A model generated the notes under the pieces. The model ran no database searches, was not told the DNA's origin, and was given only the letters and a program-made list of their open reading frames with translations. This document shows positions 24,024 through 31,808 of a DNA stretch of 64,000 nucleotides, in pieces. Where the stretch lies: contig CP071032.1 in assembly GCA_017134815.1 (NCBI GenBank), forward strand, positions 3,096,001 through 3,160,000, written 5' to 3'. Both the position numbers and the translations under genes were made by a program. Origin of the DNA: Lentisphaerota bacterium (GTDB lineage Bacteria > Verrucomicrobiota > Lentisphaeria > Victivallales > Victivallaceae). Positions within the stretch are counted from its first letter, which is position 1. The number at the start of each line of letters is the position of its first letter.

Positions 24024-24665
24024 ATGATTTATACAAAACAATTTTCACTTATCGAATTACTGGTGGTAATAGGCATACTCGGGGCACTGTGTACTCTGGT
24101 TTTACCAGGTTTTGAAGGCGCTGAACAGGATGCCCGTGAAAAAGTGGCACTGACTGAAATGCGGGATATACAGTCAACATTCAGAAAGTTCGCTATGGAT
24201 ACCAGACTTAAAAGCAGTACAGATAAAATGCGGGACATGGTTAATTTTGGCCTCTGGCCGTTGCTGGTAGAAACTCAGCCCGCAAATATTGCTGTTAACA
24301 TTGCTTATGCCGACTATGATCCGGAGTACGAAATCGGCAGACGCGGCCCATATCTGCACAATGAGGGTTTTGTCAATACCGCAGCGGCCACCAACAATTC
24401 AGGGCAGCCAGAGCAAATCGGTGGAACCGTTAAAATTCCTGTCCTAAAAGATCCTTACGGTGGTTATTATCGGGTTATTTGTCCGGAATTTGACGCTGTG
24501 AATGACAGTGAGCAGCTACTCAGAAAAAAGTTATGCCGGATGGTGCTTGTCTGCACCGGTTCCGATTGCCAGCTGGACACTTCGGCATCAGATATTGAAG
24601 ATAACAACATCAAGGCTCAGGGGGATGACCGGCTGGTTCGGTTGATGCCGTTTGCAGCTTACTGA
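24024..24665 (+). CDS. Type IV prepilin-like protein 2 (GspG-like)
   Basis: A 213-residue prepilin. The leader is very short (IYTKQ), then FSLIELLVVIGILGALCTLVLPGF with Glu +5; Gln replaces Gly before the cleavage point. The following GAEQDAREKVALTEMRDIQSTFRKFAMD helix and the late KDPYGGYYR motif resemble type II secretion GspG, in which an Asp-Pro-Tyr-Gly loop follows the helix and calcium is bound nearby. It is probably an inner-membrane anchored minor or major pseudopilin of the same machine as its neighbours. The gap to the third prepilin is only two bases, so the two are translationally coupled. Confidence 0.82.
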   Translation: MIYTKQFSLIELLVVIGILGALCTLVLPGFEGAEQDAREKVALTEMRDIQSTFRKFAMDTRLKSSTDKMRDMVNFGLWPLLVETQPANIAVNIAYADYDPEYEIGRRGPYLHNEGFVNTAAATNNSGQPEQIGGTVKIPVLKDPYGGYYRVICPEFDAVNDSEQLLRKKLCRMVLVCTGSDCQLDTSASDIEDNNIKAQGDDRLVRLMPFAAY

Positions 24666-24667
24666 TC

Positions 24668-26128
24668 ATGAAACGAAATTGCAGCATAAAAAATTTAACG
24701 CTTATAGAGTTGGTGGTTGCCCTGGGAATCCTGGCTGCGGTTGCTTCAGTTACGCTGTCGCTGCTTGAACACAACGTTGAAAAAGACCGTTTTGAGCGTA
24801 CCGCCGCGGTAGGTAGTGCTGTCAGGGAAGTTATCAACGGCAGCAGTGAGCAAGACGGTATAAGCCGGTTCATTTCCGATATGGGAAGGTTGCCGGTTAT
24901 TATAAACACTGATACTTCCGGCAAGGTTCTTGCCGAGTTATTCGATAACAATGAAGTTGAGCAGAATACTAAATGGGCTGCCGGCGTTTTTTTTCAAAAT
25001 GCTTCCTCAAACCTGCCGGCAACCGATGTTGCGGAACTGAAATTTCCAGACGAATTTACAAATCTGAACCTGCCATGCGGCTGGAGCGGTCCCTATATCA
25101 TTGCTCCATATTCAACTTTATTTGACGGCTGGAAAAATGAGTGGCTGACTCTGGACAATAATGGAGCCACGCAAACCGCTGCACTTAACAAATATATTTA
25201 CGGCATACGCAGTAACGGCAGCGATGGGGAATCAGGTGGTACTGAATGGAGCGAGCAGGATTTAGTATACAGGTTCAATACAGATGGCAAGGGGGCCTCC
25301 ACCAGTTCAGACCTGATCGTTACTGTTCTGATAATGAATAAACTTGGAGCAACCTCTGTACTGGAGGCACCGGAAAACCTTAAGACCGTTTCCGCCGCCA
25401 GCTGGCAGTCTGACCATGAATATGAGGTCGGCAGCTGTATAATTAACAATAATTTCCGTTACAGATGCCTTCAAACATTGCCGTTGACACAAGGGAAAAG
25501 CTCATCATCATGTCCGACCGAGTTGACTGCGGCGGCAGACACGGTAAATGACCATAATCTGGTTTGGCAAAAGATTGGCTCCGGCAGCGAACCCGGCTGG
25601 AAGGCAAGTAGTTTATACCGCAGAAACGACCGTATACAGGTTGGGGCCAATGTCTATGAATGTACCGGTATCCGGCCTGTCAGCGGTGGCACCGCTCCGA
25701 CATTCAAGGCTGTCGCTGGGCAGCTGACTTATGATGGTGACCTGGTCTGGATCTGTGATTATCCGTTTTCCAAAACAATGAATCGCTTGCGAGTAGCTTT
25801 TTTTGAGCCTTGTGTCACCTCGACTGCGAAAGGCATTAAACGGCTGATGGCGGTCCGTAACGGAACAACAGTTGCGGCACTGGACCAGGAGGTCAGTTTT
25901 AATCTGGGAAGTTTTGCTGCATTTAAGCAGCCTGCTGCGACCTGGACAGATTATAATCAGGTACATTTTTCAAATTTAACTCCAGGAACTCGCAAAATAT
26001 ATGCCTATGGCTACCTGCAGTCAGGCAGCAGTTACTCGAATAAACTGGGCTCGGATGTAATCGGAGTGCAACTCAAGCCGGGCATTAACTGTATTACCTT
26101 AATCTTAAACAACTCTCTTCAGGAATGA
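24668..26128 (+). CDS. Large prepilin-like protein with tandem CBM5/12-like repeats
   Basis: A 486-residue protein that starts like a prepilin (KNLTLIELVVALGILAAVASVTLSLL, Glu +5, Asn before the cleavage point) but is far longer than usual minor pseudopilins of 150-300 residues. Residues about 246-305 and 310-365 form two related repeats with the pattern W-x(5)-Y-x-x-G/N-x-x-I ... Y-x-C ... D-x-x-L-V-W (for example WKASSLYRRNDRIQV and DGDLVWICDY). This pattern recalls carbohydrate-binding modules of family 5/12 found in chitinases and phage fibres. An adhesive tip subunit that binds a polysaccharide is a good hypothesis. Its stop overlaps the next start (ATGA). Confidence 0.72.
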   Translation: MKRNCSIKNLTLIELVVALGILAAVASVTLSLLEHNVEKDRFERTAAVGSAVREVINGSSEQDGISRFISDMGRLPVIINTDTSGKVLAELFDNNEVEQNTKWAAGVFFQNASSNLPATDVAELKFPDEFTNLNLPCGWSGPYIIAPYSTLFDGWKNEWLTLDNNGATQTAALNKYIYGIRSNGSDGESGGTEWSEQDLVYRFNTDGKGASTSSDLIVTVLIMNKLGATSVLEAPENLKTVSAASWQSDHEYEVGSCIINNNFRYRCLQTLPLTQGKSSSSCPTELTAAADTVNDHNLVWQKIGSGSEPGWKASSLYRRNDRIQVGANVYECTGIRPVSGGTAPTFKAVAGQLTYDGDLVWICDYPFSKTMNRLRVAFFEPCVTSTAKGIKRLMAVRNGTTVAALDQEVSFNLGSFAAFKQPAATWTDYNQVHFSNLTPGTRKIYAYGYLQSGSSYSNKLGSDVIGVQLKPGINCITLILNNSLQE

Positions 26129-27453
26129 AAATGTTGAAATTTGCCGGAAAAAAGGGTGACAGGCTGGCCGTTGTCTTTTGTGGTGGACAGCGGCATACCG
26201 CTGTCGCCGCGGGTAAGATCAGGACATTTGATGATGAAAAAGCTTTAGGCGCAAGCCTGAAATGGTCTCGTGAAAATAACTGCAATCAGGTTGTTTTAGT
26301 CCATAATTCAGATATTTATGAACTTAAACTGGCTAATGACAACAATAACGATATTGAAGACATGAACCGGGCTGCCGCCTTGGAATTAGCGGAAATCAGA
26401 GGTAACGGGGTGGAAAAATGCAGAGCTGCCATGTTCTTTGCTGATAGTGTCGGAACTTATAGACACAATGTCCTGGCAGCAGGTTTTTCCCAGGTTTTGC
26501 TCAAAGAATATAACCGTCAATGTAAACGGCAGCGGTTGAAATATTGCGGTTCAGTTGCCTTCCGGCAGGTATTGTTGAATTTTCATTTTGATATTCCTGA
26601 AAACCAGGGTTCCGCTTTGTTGCTGCTTGACGATGACAACTCTTTTTGTGCTTATATTGAAAACCGGGAGTTAAAAACCCGCAATATTCCTGTTGCTGTG
26701 CCTGTGCATTTTGATGAGCAGTGGTTAAACAGGTTTGAACGGCGCTTAGCTGTACTGAAAGGCAAAAAAATTACTTTTTATGCTTCAAAGTCTGCTGAAC
26801 CGGCAGCAGAACATTTGAAGAAAATAATTACTCCTGAATCACTGAGCATAGTGAAAATTGATGAGATTCTTGTCCAGCTTGCAGATGTACTCGGCAAGAA
26901 GTCAGCTGGAAAAGGGAGAAGTTCAATCCCCGCATTGCCGCCCCCCAGGGAAAAAGACCCGCGAGAGGCCGGAACTGTAGTTTGCCTGATACTGATTTTT
27001 GGTTCTTTGACAGTTTTATTATTTCAATATATGCAGTTGTCTATTGCTTTCAATTCATTGAATAAATCAATCAGCAGTAAGACCAGCATTAAGAAAACAC
27101 TGGATTCACATCAGACACAGCTTGAAGAATTAAAGAAAAAATTGAAAAAGGTTCATGATTTATGTAAGCATCTGGATGGTTCAAATCGTGTTGATAAAAA
27201 TTATCTGGTCGTCTTAAACCTTCTGTCCAGATATCCGCTTAAATATTCCAGAATAACATCGGTTACCCAGCAGAATAACGGCATCATTATTTGCGGTGAG
27301 ACTCACTGGCAGCCGGATTTGTCCCGGTTCCTGTCACACTTCGAACAAGAGCTTTCAGAAAGGAGCTTAAGCCTTGCATCAGAAGGCTTGACTAAAAGCT
27401 CAACCGGGATGCTGACATACAAGTGCCGGATCAGACCGTTAGTTAAACAATAG
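26125..27453 (+). CDS. PilM/PilN-fusion or GspL-like assembly protein
   Basis: A 442-residue bitopic inner-membrane protein. The N-terminal cytoplasmic part (to about 275) has the layout of the PilM/GspL actin-like fold, though its ATP motifs are weak. A single membrane helix at about 285-309 (VVCLILIFGSLTVLLFQYM) is followed by a coiled coil (DSHQTQLEELKKKLKKV) and a ferredoxin-like periplasmic domain (YSRITSVTQQNNGIIICGE). This is the architecture of GspL, or of PilM fused to PilN, which links the ATPase to the periplasmic part of the machine. Sequence similarity to named proteins is low, so the call rests on topology and on its place just before PilO-like and PilB-like genes. Its start overlaps the previous stop. 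Confidence 0.68.
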   Translation: MKMLKFAGKKGDRLAVVFCGGQRHTAVAAGKIRTFDDEKALGASLKWSRENNCNQVVLVHNSDIYELKLANDNNNDIEDMNRAAALELAEIRGNGVEKCRAAMFFADSVGTYRHNVLAAGFSQVLLKEYNRQCKRQRLKYCGSVAFRQVLLNFHFDIPENQGSALLLLDDDNSFCAYIENRELKTRNIPVAVPVHFDEQWLNRFERRLAVLKGKKITFYASKSAEPAAEHLKKIITPESLSIVKIDEILVQLADVLGKKSAGKGRSSIPALPPPREKDPREAGTVVCLILIFGSLTVLLFQYMQLSIAFNSLNKSISSKTSIKKTLDSHQTQLEELKKKLKKVHDLCKHLDGSNRVDKNYLVVLNLLSRYPLKYSRITSVTQQNNGIIICGETHWQPDLSRFLSHFEQELSERSLSLASEGLTKSSTGMLTYKCRIRPLVKQ

Positions 27454-27469
27454 CAGGCTTAAAAGATAA

Positions 27470-28213
27470 ATGAAAAAACAACTTAAAATGTGGCATCAGG
27501 ATTTCTTTCGTTACTGGGACAGGACATCGCTGGTTGCCCGTATTTTTACAGGTGCGGCAGTGAGCTTTTTACTGGTCACCGCAGTTACAAAATATTTAAC
27601 CCGTCCAATTGCAAAAGAGATAAAAGCGCTAAGAAAAAAAGCCGAAACCACGGATATAGGCAATGAGGCGACTATTCAGCTTGAAGAGTTACGCCAGAAA
27701 AAACAGCGTTACTTGAAAAGAATCACGGCCGCACAGGATAAGTTCTCTTCCCTGAGAGAAAGCCGGACTGCTTTGACTCAGGCTGAGAGTGGCAAACTCA
27801 TACTTGAAATACGGAAATTACTTGATAAATACCGGATTAAGCTGCTTGAGGAGGAAAAATTAAAAACACGTCCGAAACCGGTAAATAAAAGCACTAGTTA
27901 TCGCAGCAGTTTCCGGCCTGTGAAAAAAGATAACCGTATAAGAATTAAAGTGCCTGATTACCTTGATATTGTCAGCTACCGGTTCAAGGTGGTCGGCAGT
28001 TACAACAGTCTGCGGCGATTTCTGTACTATGCTGACAGGCTTGGTAGAGCTTATGTCATGAACAATATTTCCCTCTCAGGGGCCCAGCAGAAGAGCTGGA
28101 ATGGAAACGCTAAACCTGTAGTTGCGGTTAAACTGGACTTTGAAGTCCATATCCCTTACCTGAAAGATAGTTCGCTTCTGCCCGCAAACAATTCAACTAA
28201 ACAGGCGTTATGA
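27470..28213 (+). CDS. PilO/GspM-like inner-membrane assembly protein
   Basis: A 247-residue protein with a short cytoplasmic N-terminus, one membrane helix (about 24-44, VARIFTGAAVSFLLVTAVTKY), a coiled-coil stretch (about 50-105) and a periplasmic alpha/beta domain (about 165-240) containing VSYRFKVVGSYNSLRRFLYYADRLGRAYVM. That last phrase is typical of PilO, where a short strand is followed by a helix used for dimerisation. PilO/GspM pairs with PilN/GspL to form the alignment complex. It sits between the GspL-like gene and the ATPase gene, whose start it overlaps by four bases (ATGA). Similarity is low in the coiled coil, as is normal for this family. Confidence 0.72.
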   Translation: MKKQLKMWHQDFFRYWDRTSLVARIFTGAAVSFLLVTAVTKYLTRPIAKEIKALRKKAETTDIGNEATIQLEELRQKKQRYLKRITAAQDKFSSLRESRTALTQAESGKLILEIRKLLDKYRIKLLEEEKLKTRPKPVNKSTSYRSSFRPVKKDNRIRIKVPDYLDIVSYRFKVVGSYNSLRRFLYYADRLGRAYVMNNISLSGAQQKSWNGNAKPVVAVKLDFEVHIPYLKDSSLLPANNSTKQAL

Positions 28214-29658
28214 GTAATATTGACATAAAGAAAGTTGTTGTGCCTCAGGAAGTCCTTGATCTCATTCCTGGAAGTGTGGCCAGGCGTTTGAATATACTGC
28301 CGTTGACTGGAGATGAAGACAATCTGCTCATAGCCTCTACTGAAACCGATAATTATGCAGCGCTTGATCAGCTTGAAAACCTTACTGCCAGAACAGTTGA
28401 GGTAGTTGAGGTAAAAGATTCTGACGCTCTGGAAAAAGCGGTCAGACGCTATTATCCTGCCGACCTGACAGGAAACACTGCTGATAACGCCAATCTGGTT
28501 TTTGACCGGATAGTTAACCGTGCACTGCAGCTGCGGGCTTCTGATATTCATATTGTTCCTCTCAAGCATGGGGGCATTGTCAGAATGCGTATTGATGGTC
28601 AAATGCGCTCCGATCTTGACCTCGAAGAAGGTTTGCTTGCGGAACTGACATCAGTAATTAAGATTGCCGCTGAACTGGATATTGCTGAACGCAGGACTCC
28701 GCTTGACGGGAATATCAACATGGACCTGTTTGGCGAGCAGATAAGTCTGCGGGTTGCGACAATTCCCACTATTCACGGCGAACATATCACCTTGCGTCTT
28801 CTAACTCAGGATGACAGTGAAGCTTTGGAAAAACTCGCAAAACTTGGAATGGATGATCAGCATTACCAATTGCTGAGACAGTCTCTGGAGGAACCTAACG
28901 GCATAATACTGCTTTCCGGCCCGACCGGCAGCGGTAAAACCACAACTCTTTATGCCTCACTGCGCTACCTGCGTGAAAGCGGTAAACGCCATCTGGTCAG
29001 CATTGAAGATCCGGTGGAAAAGCCTGTTCACGGGGTTACGCAGATAAAAGTGGATTCTGAAAGTGAGAGAGTGACTTTCAATAAAGCGCTGCGCAGCGTG
29101 CTTCGCCATGACCCCGATGTGATTATGGTTGGTGAAATCCGGGATGGTGAAACCGGCGACATCGCGGTAAAATCGGCATTGACAGGTCACCTGGTGCTTT
29201 CAACTCTGCACACCAACAGTGCATCGGGAGTTATTACCAGGCTGCTGAACCTCGACATTGCGCCTTTCATGGTGGCATCTACTCTCAGGCTGGCTATCGC
29301 GCAGCGGCTGGTCAGAACTCCATGTACACATTGTATTGAGTTCAGGCAGCCAGCAGCTGACGAATGCAGAGAGTTCGGGTGGGATGAAAACGACAAAAAT
29401 CTTAAAGTAGCAACTGTAAAAGGGTGCAGTTTCTGCGGTAATACCGGCTATTCAGGCAGACTTGGACTATATGAGATGATTCCTGTAGACCGCAACGTCA
29501 GAAAAATGATTATCCGCGGCTCTGATGAACATGATTTTGCCGATTACGCTTTTAATAAATTGAAATTGCCATCCTTGAAAGAGGATGGGGCAATGAAAAT
29601 TCTTGCCGGCAAAACCACAGTCGAGGAAGTGCGTGCGATAACCTCAACTTCCACATAA
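28210..29658 (+). CDS. PilB/GspE-family assembly ATPase
   Basis: A 482-residue cytoplasmic hexameric ATPase that powers pilus or pseudopilus extension. The N-terminal domain is a short MshEN-like part (VARRLNILPLTGDEDNLLIA). The ATPase core has Walker A GPTGSGKTTTLYA (K243), the Asp box SIEDPVEKPV, Walker B DPDVIMVGEIRD (about 302-311) and a His box ALTGHLVLSTLHTNSA. A tetracysteine zinc module is complete: C372, C375, C406, C409, as in PilB and GspE but not PilT. At 482 residues it is shorter than PilB (about 565) because the N-terminal region is reduced. It overlaps the preceding gene by four bases and is followed by its usual partner PilC/GspF. Confidence 0.93.
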   Translation: MSNIDIKKVVVPQEVLDLIPGSVARRLNILPLTGDEDNLLIASTETDNYAALDQLENLTARTVEVVEVKDSDALEKAVRRYYPADLTGNTADNANLVFDRIVNRALQLRASDIHIVPLKHGGIVRMRIDGQMRSDLDLEEGLLAELTSVIKIAAELDIAERRTPLDGNINMDLFGEQISLRVATIPTIHGEHITLRLLTQDDSEALEKLAKLGMDDQHYQLLRQSLEEPNGIILLSGPTGSGKTTTLYASLRYLRESGKRHLVSIEDPVEKPVHGVTQIKVDSESERVTFNKALRSVLRHDPDVIMVGEIRDGETGDIAVKSALTGHLVLSTLHTNSASGVITRLLNLDIAPFMVASTLRLAIAQRLVRTPCTHCIEFRQPAADECREFGWDENDKNLKVATVKGCSFCGNTGYSGRLGLYEMIPVDRNVRKMIIRGSDEHDFADYAFNKLKLPSLKEDGAMKILAGKTTVEEVRAITSTST

Positions 29659-29668
29659 GGTAATTTCT

Positions 29669-30916
29669 ATGGCTGTTTTTAAATATGAAATACGTATAAA
29701 GCATGAAAAAGAGCAGGGCATCCTTACGGCTTTTGATCGCAATGAAGCCAGGCAAAAACTGCAGGACCGCGGCGCTGCAATCCTGAAGCTTACTACAGTA
29801 AGCTCTTCAGTGTCTGAGTCTCCGGAATTTAATTTGCGCAGTCGCGGTGAAATGGAAAAACGAGCAGCTGGTTTTCTGACCGGCAGTGCGGCTGTGGAAC
29901 AGGCGATGAAACAAATTGCCTCCATGCTGTCCGGCGGCGTGCCGATTATCAGCACTTTGCAGACCGTAGCAGCCCAAAGCCCATATTATTTACGGCGGGC
30001 GCTTTTTACTATTTCCAACAAAGTACAGGAAGGGCACTCTTTTGGGGAGGCTTTGTGTGAAGAAATGGCATTTCTGGGCAATGTGGTCACCGGGCTTATT
30101 GCCGCTGGGGAAGCTAATGGTGATATTGACAAGATGTGTCAGTATTCAGCTAACCTGCTGGCCTCAAGGCGTGAGCTGAAAGGCAACTTGATCCAGGCAA
30201 TGATTTATCCGGCGGTGGTCATCCTGCTCACTGTTGCCATTGTCTGTTTTTTGATGTGGAAGATTATACCCAAGATAATGAAATTTCTCAAAGGACGCTC
30301 TGCCGGGCTGCCGTATCTGACCCAGAAACTGGTGGACATAACCAATTTTCTAGAGGAATACGGGCTGTATATAGCTGCAGCTCCGATAGTCATCACAATC
30401 GCGATCTGGCTGCTGCGGAGAAATGAACAGACGGGAAGAGTTGTTGATCAGTATGCGCTGCATATTCCGCTGCTTGGAAAGGCTTTCAGAGCAGCGGCAA
30501 ATACACTTTGGTGTCGAACTCTGGGACTTCTCTTGAAAAGCGGTATCAACATTATTTCCGCGCTGGAGTTTACAGAGCAGTCAGTGGCAAATAAGTTTTA
30601 TCGCCAGGAACTGGTTAGAATAAGGGACCTGGTAACCCGGGGGCACCCGCTATCAACGGGACTGCGGGTTTCGGATATCTGCCGTTATATTCCCGCTGCC
30701 GATTCAATGATAAGCGTCGGAGAGCAAACCGGTAAAGTTGATGAAGGCCTGTTGCAGGTAGCCAGCTTCAGCGAAGACGACCTGCAGCGCCGGATCGGTC
30801 TGCTGGCAAAGCTGATAGAGCCGGCTTTATTTGTTATCGTCGGCTCCATTGTCGGCTTTGTATATATCGCATTTTTCATGGGATTAATGGCTGCGTCAAC
30901 CGGTCGTGGTGGTTAA
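29669..30916 (+). CDS. PilC/GspF-family inner-membrane platform protein
   Basis: A 415-residue polytopic protein with the two repeated T2SSF domains of the platform family. The first domain covers about 80-200 (MKQIASMLSGGVPIISTLQTVA, IAAGEANGDIDKM) and the second about 280-400 (CRTLGLLLKSGINIISALE, MISVGEQTGKVDEGL). Three membrane helices follow the expected places (near 178, 240 and 390). The protein anchors the assembly ATPase and passes its movement to the pilin filament. It starts 10 bases after the ATPase gene. The N-terminal about 70 residues are the usual cytoplasmic ATPase-binding region. Confidence 0.92.
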   Translation: MAVFKYEIRIKHEKEQGILTAFDRNEARQKLQDRGAAILKLTTVSSSVSESPEFNLRSRGEMEKRAAGFLTGSAAVEQAMKQIASMLSGGVPIISTLQTVAAQSPYYLRRALFTISNKVQEGHSFGEALCEEMAFLGNVVTGLIAAGEANGDIDKMCQYSANLLASRRELKGNLIQAMIYPAVVILLTVAIVCFLMWKIIPKIMKFLKGRSAGLPYLTQKLVDITNFLEEYGLYIAAAPIVITIAIWLLRRNEQTGRVVDQYALHIPLLGKAFRAAANTLWCRTLGLLLKSGINIISALEFTEQSVANKFYRQELVRIRDLVTRGHPLSTGLRVSDICRYIPAADSMISVGEQTGKVDEGLLQVASFSEDDLQRRIGLLAKLIEPALFVIVGSIVGFVYIAFFMGLMAASTGRGG

Positions 30917-30951
30917 GCCTGACAACTAAAACTGGTATTATTATTTATAAA

Positions 30952-31788
30952 ATGTCCAAAAATAAAAACAATTTCGTTTGTGCGGGGATTGCGGTAATAA
31001 CTTTTATCCTCTGCTATCGCTTTAATGTTTTGCCTTCAGGTGCATCTCTGCAGCTGAAATTATTATGGCTCATGGGACCGTTTCTGACTGCAGCACTTTT
31101 GTCATTCGGAATTTCCGCTGTGACCGGGCTTATTGCCCGTTCGTCAAGGCTGATTATACCTGTTGGATGTGCTTCTCTTTTGATCTGCAGCCTGATATTT
31201 GCGGCTTTAAATCTGTTTATGGCAGATTCCTTAAAAAACTTTATACTGCATTTCTACAAAACTGAAAAAAAAGCCATCGCTGTAGCCAAAGCTGACAAGG
31301 CGATAAAAAAAGCCGTTAAGGAAATCAGGAAAGAAGACCGGGATATGCCTGAACCGCAAATGTATCAACCGTTGAAAGTAGTGTTGGATTCAAGAGAAAA
31401 ACAACCAGGAAATAAACAGAGCAGATCCAAATTGCTGCCTGTAATAAAACAGAAAACCGAAATAGCGTTTCCGGAAGGTTGCGGCAGTCCGTTTGACTAT
31501 GGGGCAAGCGAGCTAAATCAGTACGAGACTATCAAGGACCAGAAACTGTTGACTGAAATTTCCATCAAGGGAATAATCAGTGTAAAGGGGAGGGAGCCGG
31601 TTGCTATTCTGGAGCTGCAGAAAAATAAGAAGGCATTTTTTGTGCGCAAAGGGAATGTTGTCAGGCTCCAGGAAAGAGCCAGGGACAACAATGTAACTGA
31701 GATTTATCTGCAGATCAAGAATATAAAAGAGCATGAAGTCGAAATTGTTCAGCAGCAACGCCCGGACAAAGTAATAATAGTTCGTTAA
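30952..31788 (+). CDS. PilP/GspC-like protein with three membrane helices
   Basis: A 278-residue protein. The N-terminal third has three membrane helices at about 8-27, 38-61 and 66-90. A charged linker (KADKAIKKAVKEIRKEDRD) leads to a C-terminal beta domain at about 200-268 with ISIKGIISVKGREPVAILEL, KKAFFVRKGNVVRL and IYLQIKNIKEHEVEIVQ. The order of strands and the phrase giving an activity of a regulated, matured product match PilP and the HR domain of GspC, which link the inner-membrane complex to the secretin. Standard PilP is a lipoprotein and GspC has one helix, so three helices are unusual. Its place directly before the secretin supports the call. Confidence 0.62.
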   Translation: MSKNKNNFVCAGIAVITFILCYRFNVLPSGASLQLKLLWLMGPFLTAALLSFGISAVTGLIARSSRLIIPVGCASLLICSLIFAALNLFMADSLKNFILHFYKTEKKAIAVAKADKAIKKAVKEIRKEDRDMPEPQMYQPLKVVLDSREKQPGNKQSRSKLLPVIKQKTEIAFPEGCGSPFDYGASELNQYETIKDQKLLTEISIKGIISVKGREPVAILELQKNKKAFFVRKGNVVRLQERARDNNVTEIYLQIKNIKEHEVEIVQQQRPDKVIIVR

Positions 31789-31808
31789 CCTATAAGCCGA
31801 ATAGAAAA

